Below the pieces are notes generated by a model that was not told the origin of the DNA, made no database searches, and saw only the letters and a list, made by a program, of their open reading frames with translations. Positions 63,714 through 64,000 of a stretch of 64,000 nt of DNA are shown in pieces (positions within the stretch are counted from its first letter, which is position 1; each line of letters begins with the position of its first letter). The translations under genes and the position numbers were made by a program. Source of the DNA: Neobacillus rhizophilus. Its GTDB lineage: Bacteria > Bacillota > Bacilli > Bacillales > Cytobacillaceae. Location of the stretch: positions 434,001-498,000 of the forward strand of contig NZ_JAGYPF010000005.1 in NCBI RefSeq assembly GCF_018343535.1. Reading direction: 5' to 3'.

Positions 63714-64000
63714 ATGATTAAAAAAATCGATCATATTGGAATTGCTGTAAAGTCTCTGGAGGCGACCCTTCCCTTTTATACGGAAGTGTTAAAGCTCCCG
63801 CTGTTAAAGATTGAAGAAGTGGCCAGCCAAAAGGTAAAGGTGGCATTTTTGCAGGCCGGCGAGACTAAGCTTGAGCTTCTCGAGCCAACTTCAGAGGAGA
63901 GTACGATTGCCAGCTTTATTGAAAAACGCGGCGAGGGCATTCACCATGTGGCTCTAGGGGTGGAATCGATTGAAGCAAGAATTGCCGAAATGAAAGAGCA
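63714..64000 (+). CDS. mce: Methylmalonyl-CoA epimerase, 5' part (cut by window end)
   Basis: Glyoxalase/VOC-fold epimerase that interconverts (2S)- and (2R)-methylmalonyl-CoA. The window holds the first 95 codons: KIDHIGIAVKSLEATLPFYT with a metal-binding His, KLELLEPTSEESTI with a metal Glu, and GEGIHHVALGV with another His. The ATG at 63714 follows AAAAGGGGATTAGTA. Together with mutA, mutB and meaB it completes the methylmalonyl-CoA pathway. Confidence 0.92.
   Translation, partial: MIKKIDHIGIAVKSLEATLPFYTEVLKLPLLKIEEVASQKVKVAFLQAGETKLELLEPTSEESTIASFIEKRGEGIHHVALGVESIEARIAEMKE

Overview
The window is a chromosomal segment of a spore-forming member of the Bacillaceae. It carries spoIIIA, spoIVB and spo0A, typical Bacillus ribosome binding sites with frequent TTG/GTG starts, and gene orders familiar from Bacillus subtilis (yqhO-P-Q-R-T-efp; spoIIIAA-AH-accBC-yqhY-nusB-folD-xseAB-ispA-dxs-yqxC-ahrC-recN-spoIVB-spo0A; bkdR-ptb-bcd-buk-lpdV-bkdAA-AB-B; brxB-artPQR). 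The protein style suggests Neobacillus, Mesobacillus or a close relative, but the genus cannot be fixed from this sequence.

Layout. 1-3.9 kb: 3' part of a copper-transporting P-type ATPase, then a response regulator/sensor kinase pair. 3.9-8.7 kb: efp, an Xaa-Pro peptidase and yqhR on the minus strand, yqhQ and yqhP on the plus strand, then a minus-strand patatin-like protein. 8.9-12.6 kb: an accessory copper/redox cluster with an HMA-SafE-cupredoxin fusion, a small membrane protein, a PCYCGC-type lipoprotein interrupted by one in-frame TGA, and a membrane-anchored dihaem cytochrome c. 12.8-21.2 kb: a complete System I (Ccm) cytochrome c maturation operon, unusual for a Bacillus relative, with the CxxxY form of CcmE, a CxCGC form of CcmH, CcmF, CcmA, CcmB, CcmC, an unlisted 43-aa CcmD, a CcmI-like protein, two unknown membrane proteins and a TlpA/CcmG-like thioredoxin. 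21.4-26.6 kb: spoIIIAA-AH, in which spoIIIAD appears to start at ATT. 26.7-40.9 kb: housekeeping genes (acetyl-CoA carboxylase subunits, NusB, FolD, exonuclease VII, isoprenoid precursors, ArgR, RecN) and sporulation genes (SpoIVB, Spo0A). 41-52.6 kb: small genes, then the sigma-54-controlled branched-chain keto acid operon. 52.6-58.4 kb: a tandem hairpin repeat and the methylmalonyl-CoA mutase genes with the chaperone MeaB; the epimerase gene enters at the right edge. 58.4-64 kb: bacilliredoxin, an arginine-type ABC transporter with ARG-box-like sites, an L,D-transpeptidase, and a TnpB insertion at the exact 3' end of the Prli42 microprotein gene.

The most interesting points are these. First, the TGA in the PCYCGC lipoprotein replaces the first Cys of a conserved CxxC, the frame continues for 44 more family-like codons, and a bacterial SECIS-like hairpin sits immediately downstream, so this looks like a selenoprotein. 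Second, it lies beside a Gram-positive Ccm System I* operon whose CcmH shares its CxCGC motif. Third, an 80-110 bp dispersed hairpin repeat occurs four times; the two copies that face each other bound a 16.8-kb segment whose inversion would restore the B. subtilis efp-spoIIIA order. Fourth, the TnpB insertion appears to have left the Prli42 protein sequence unchanged.
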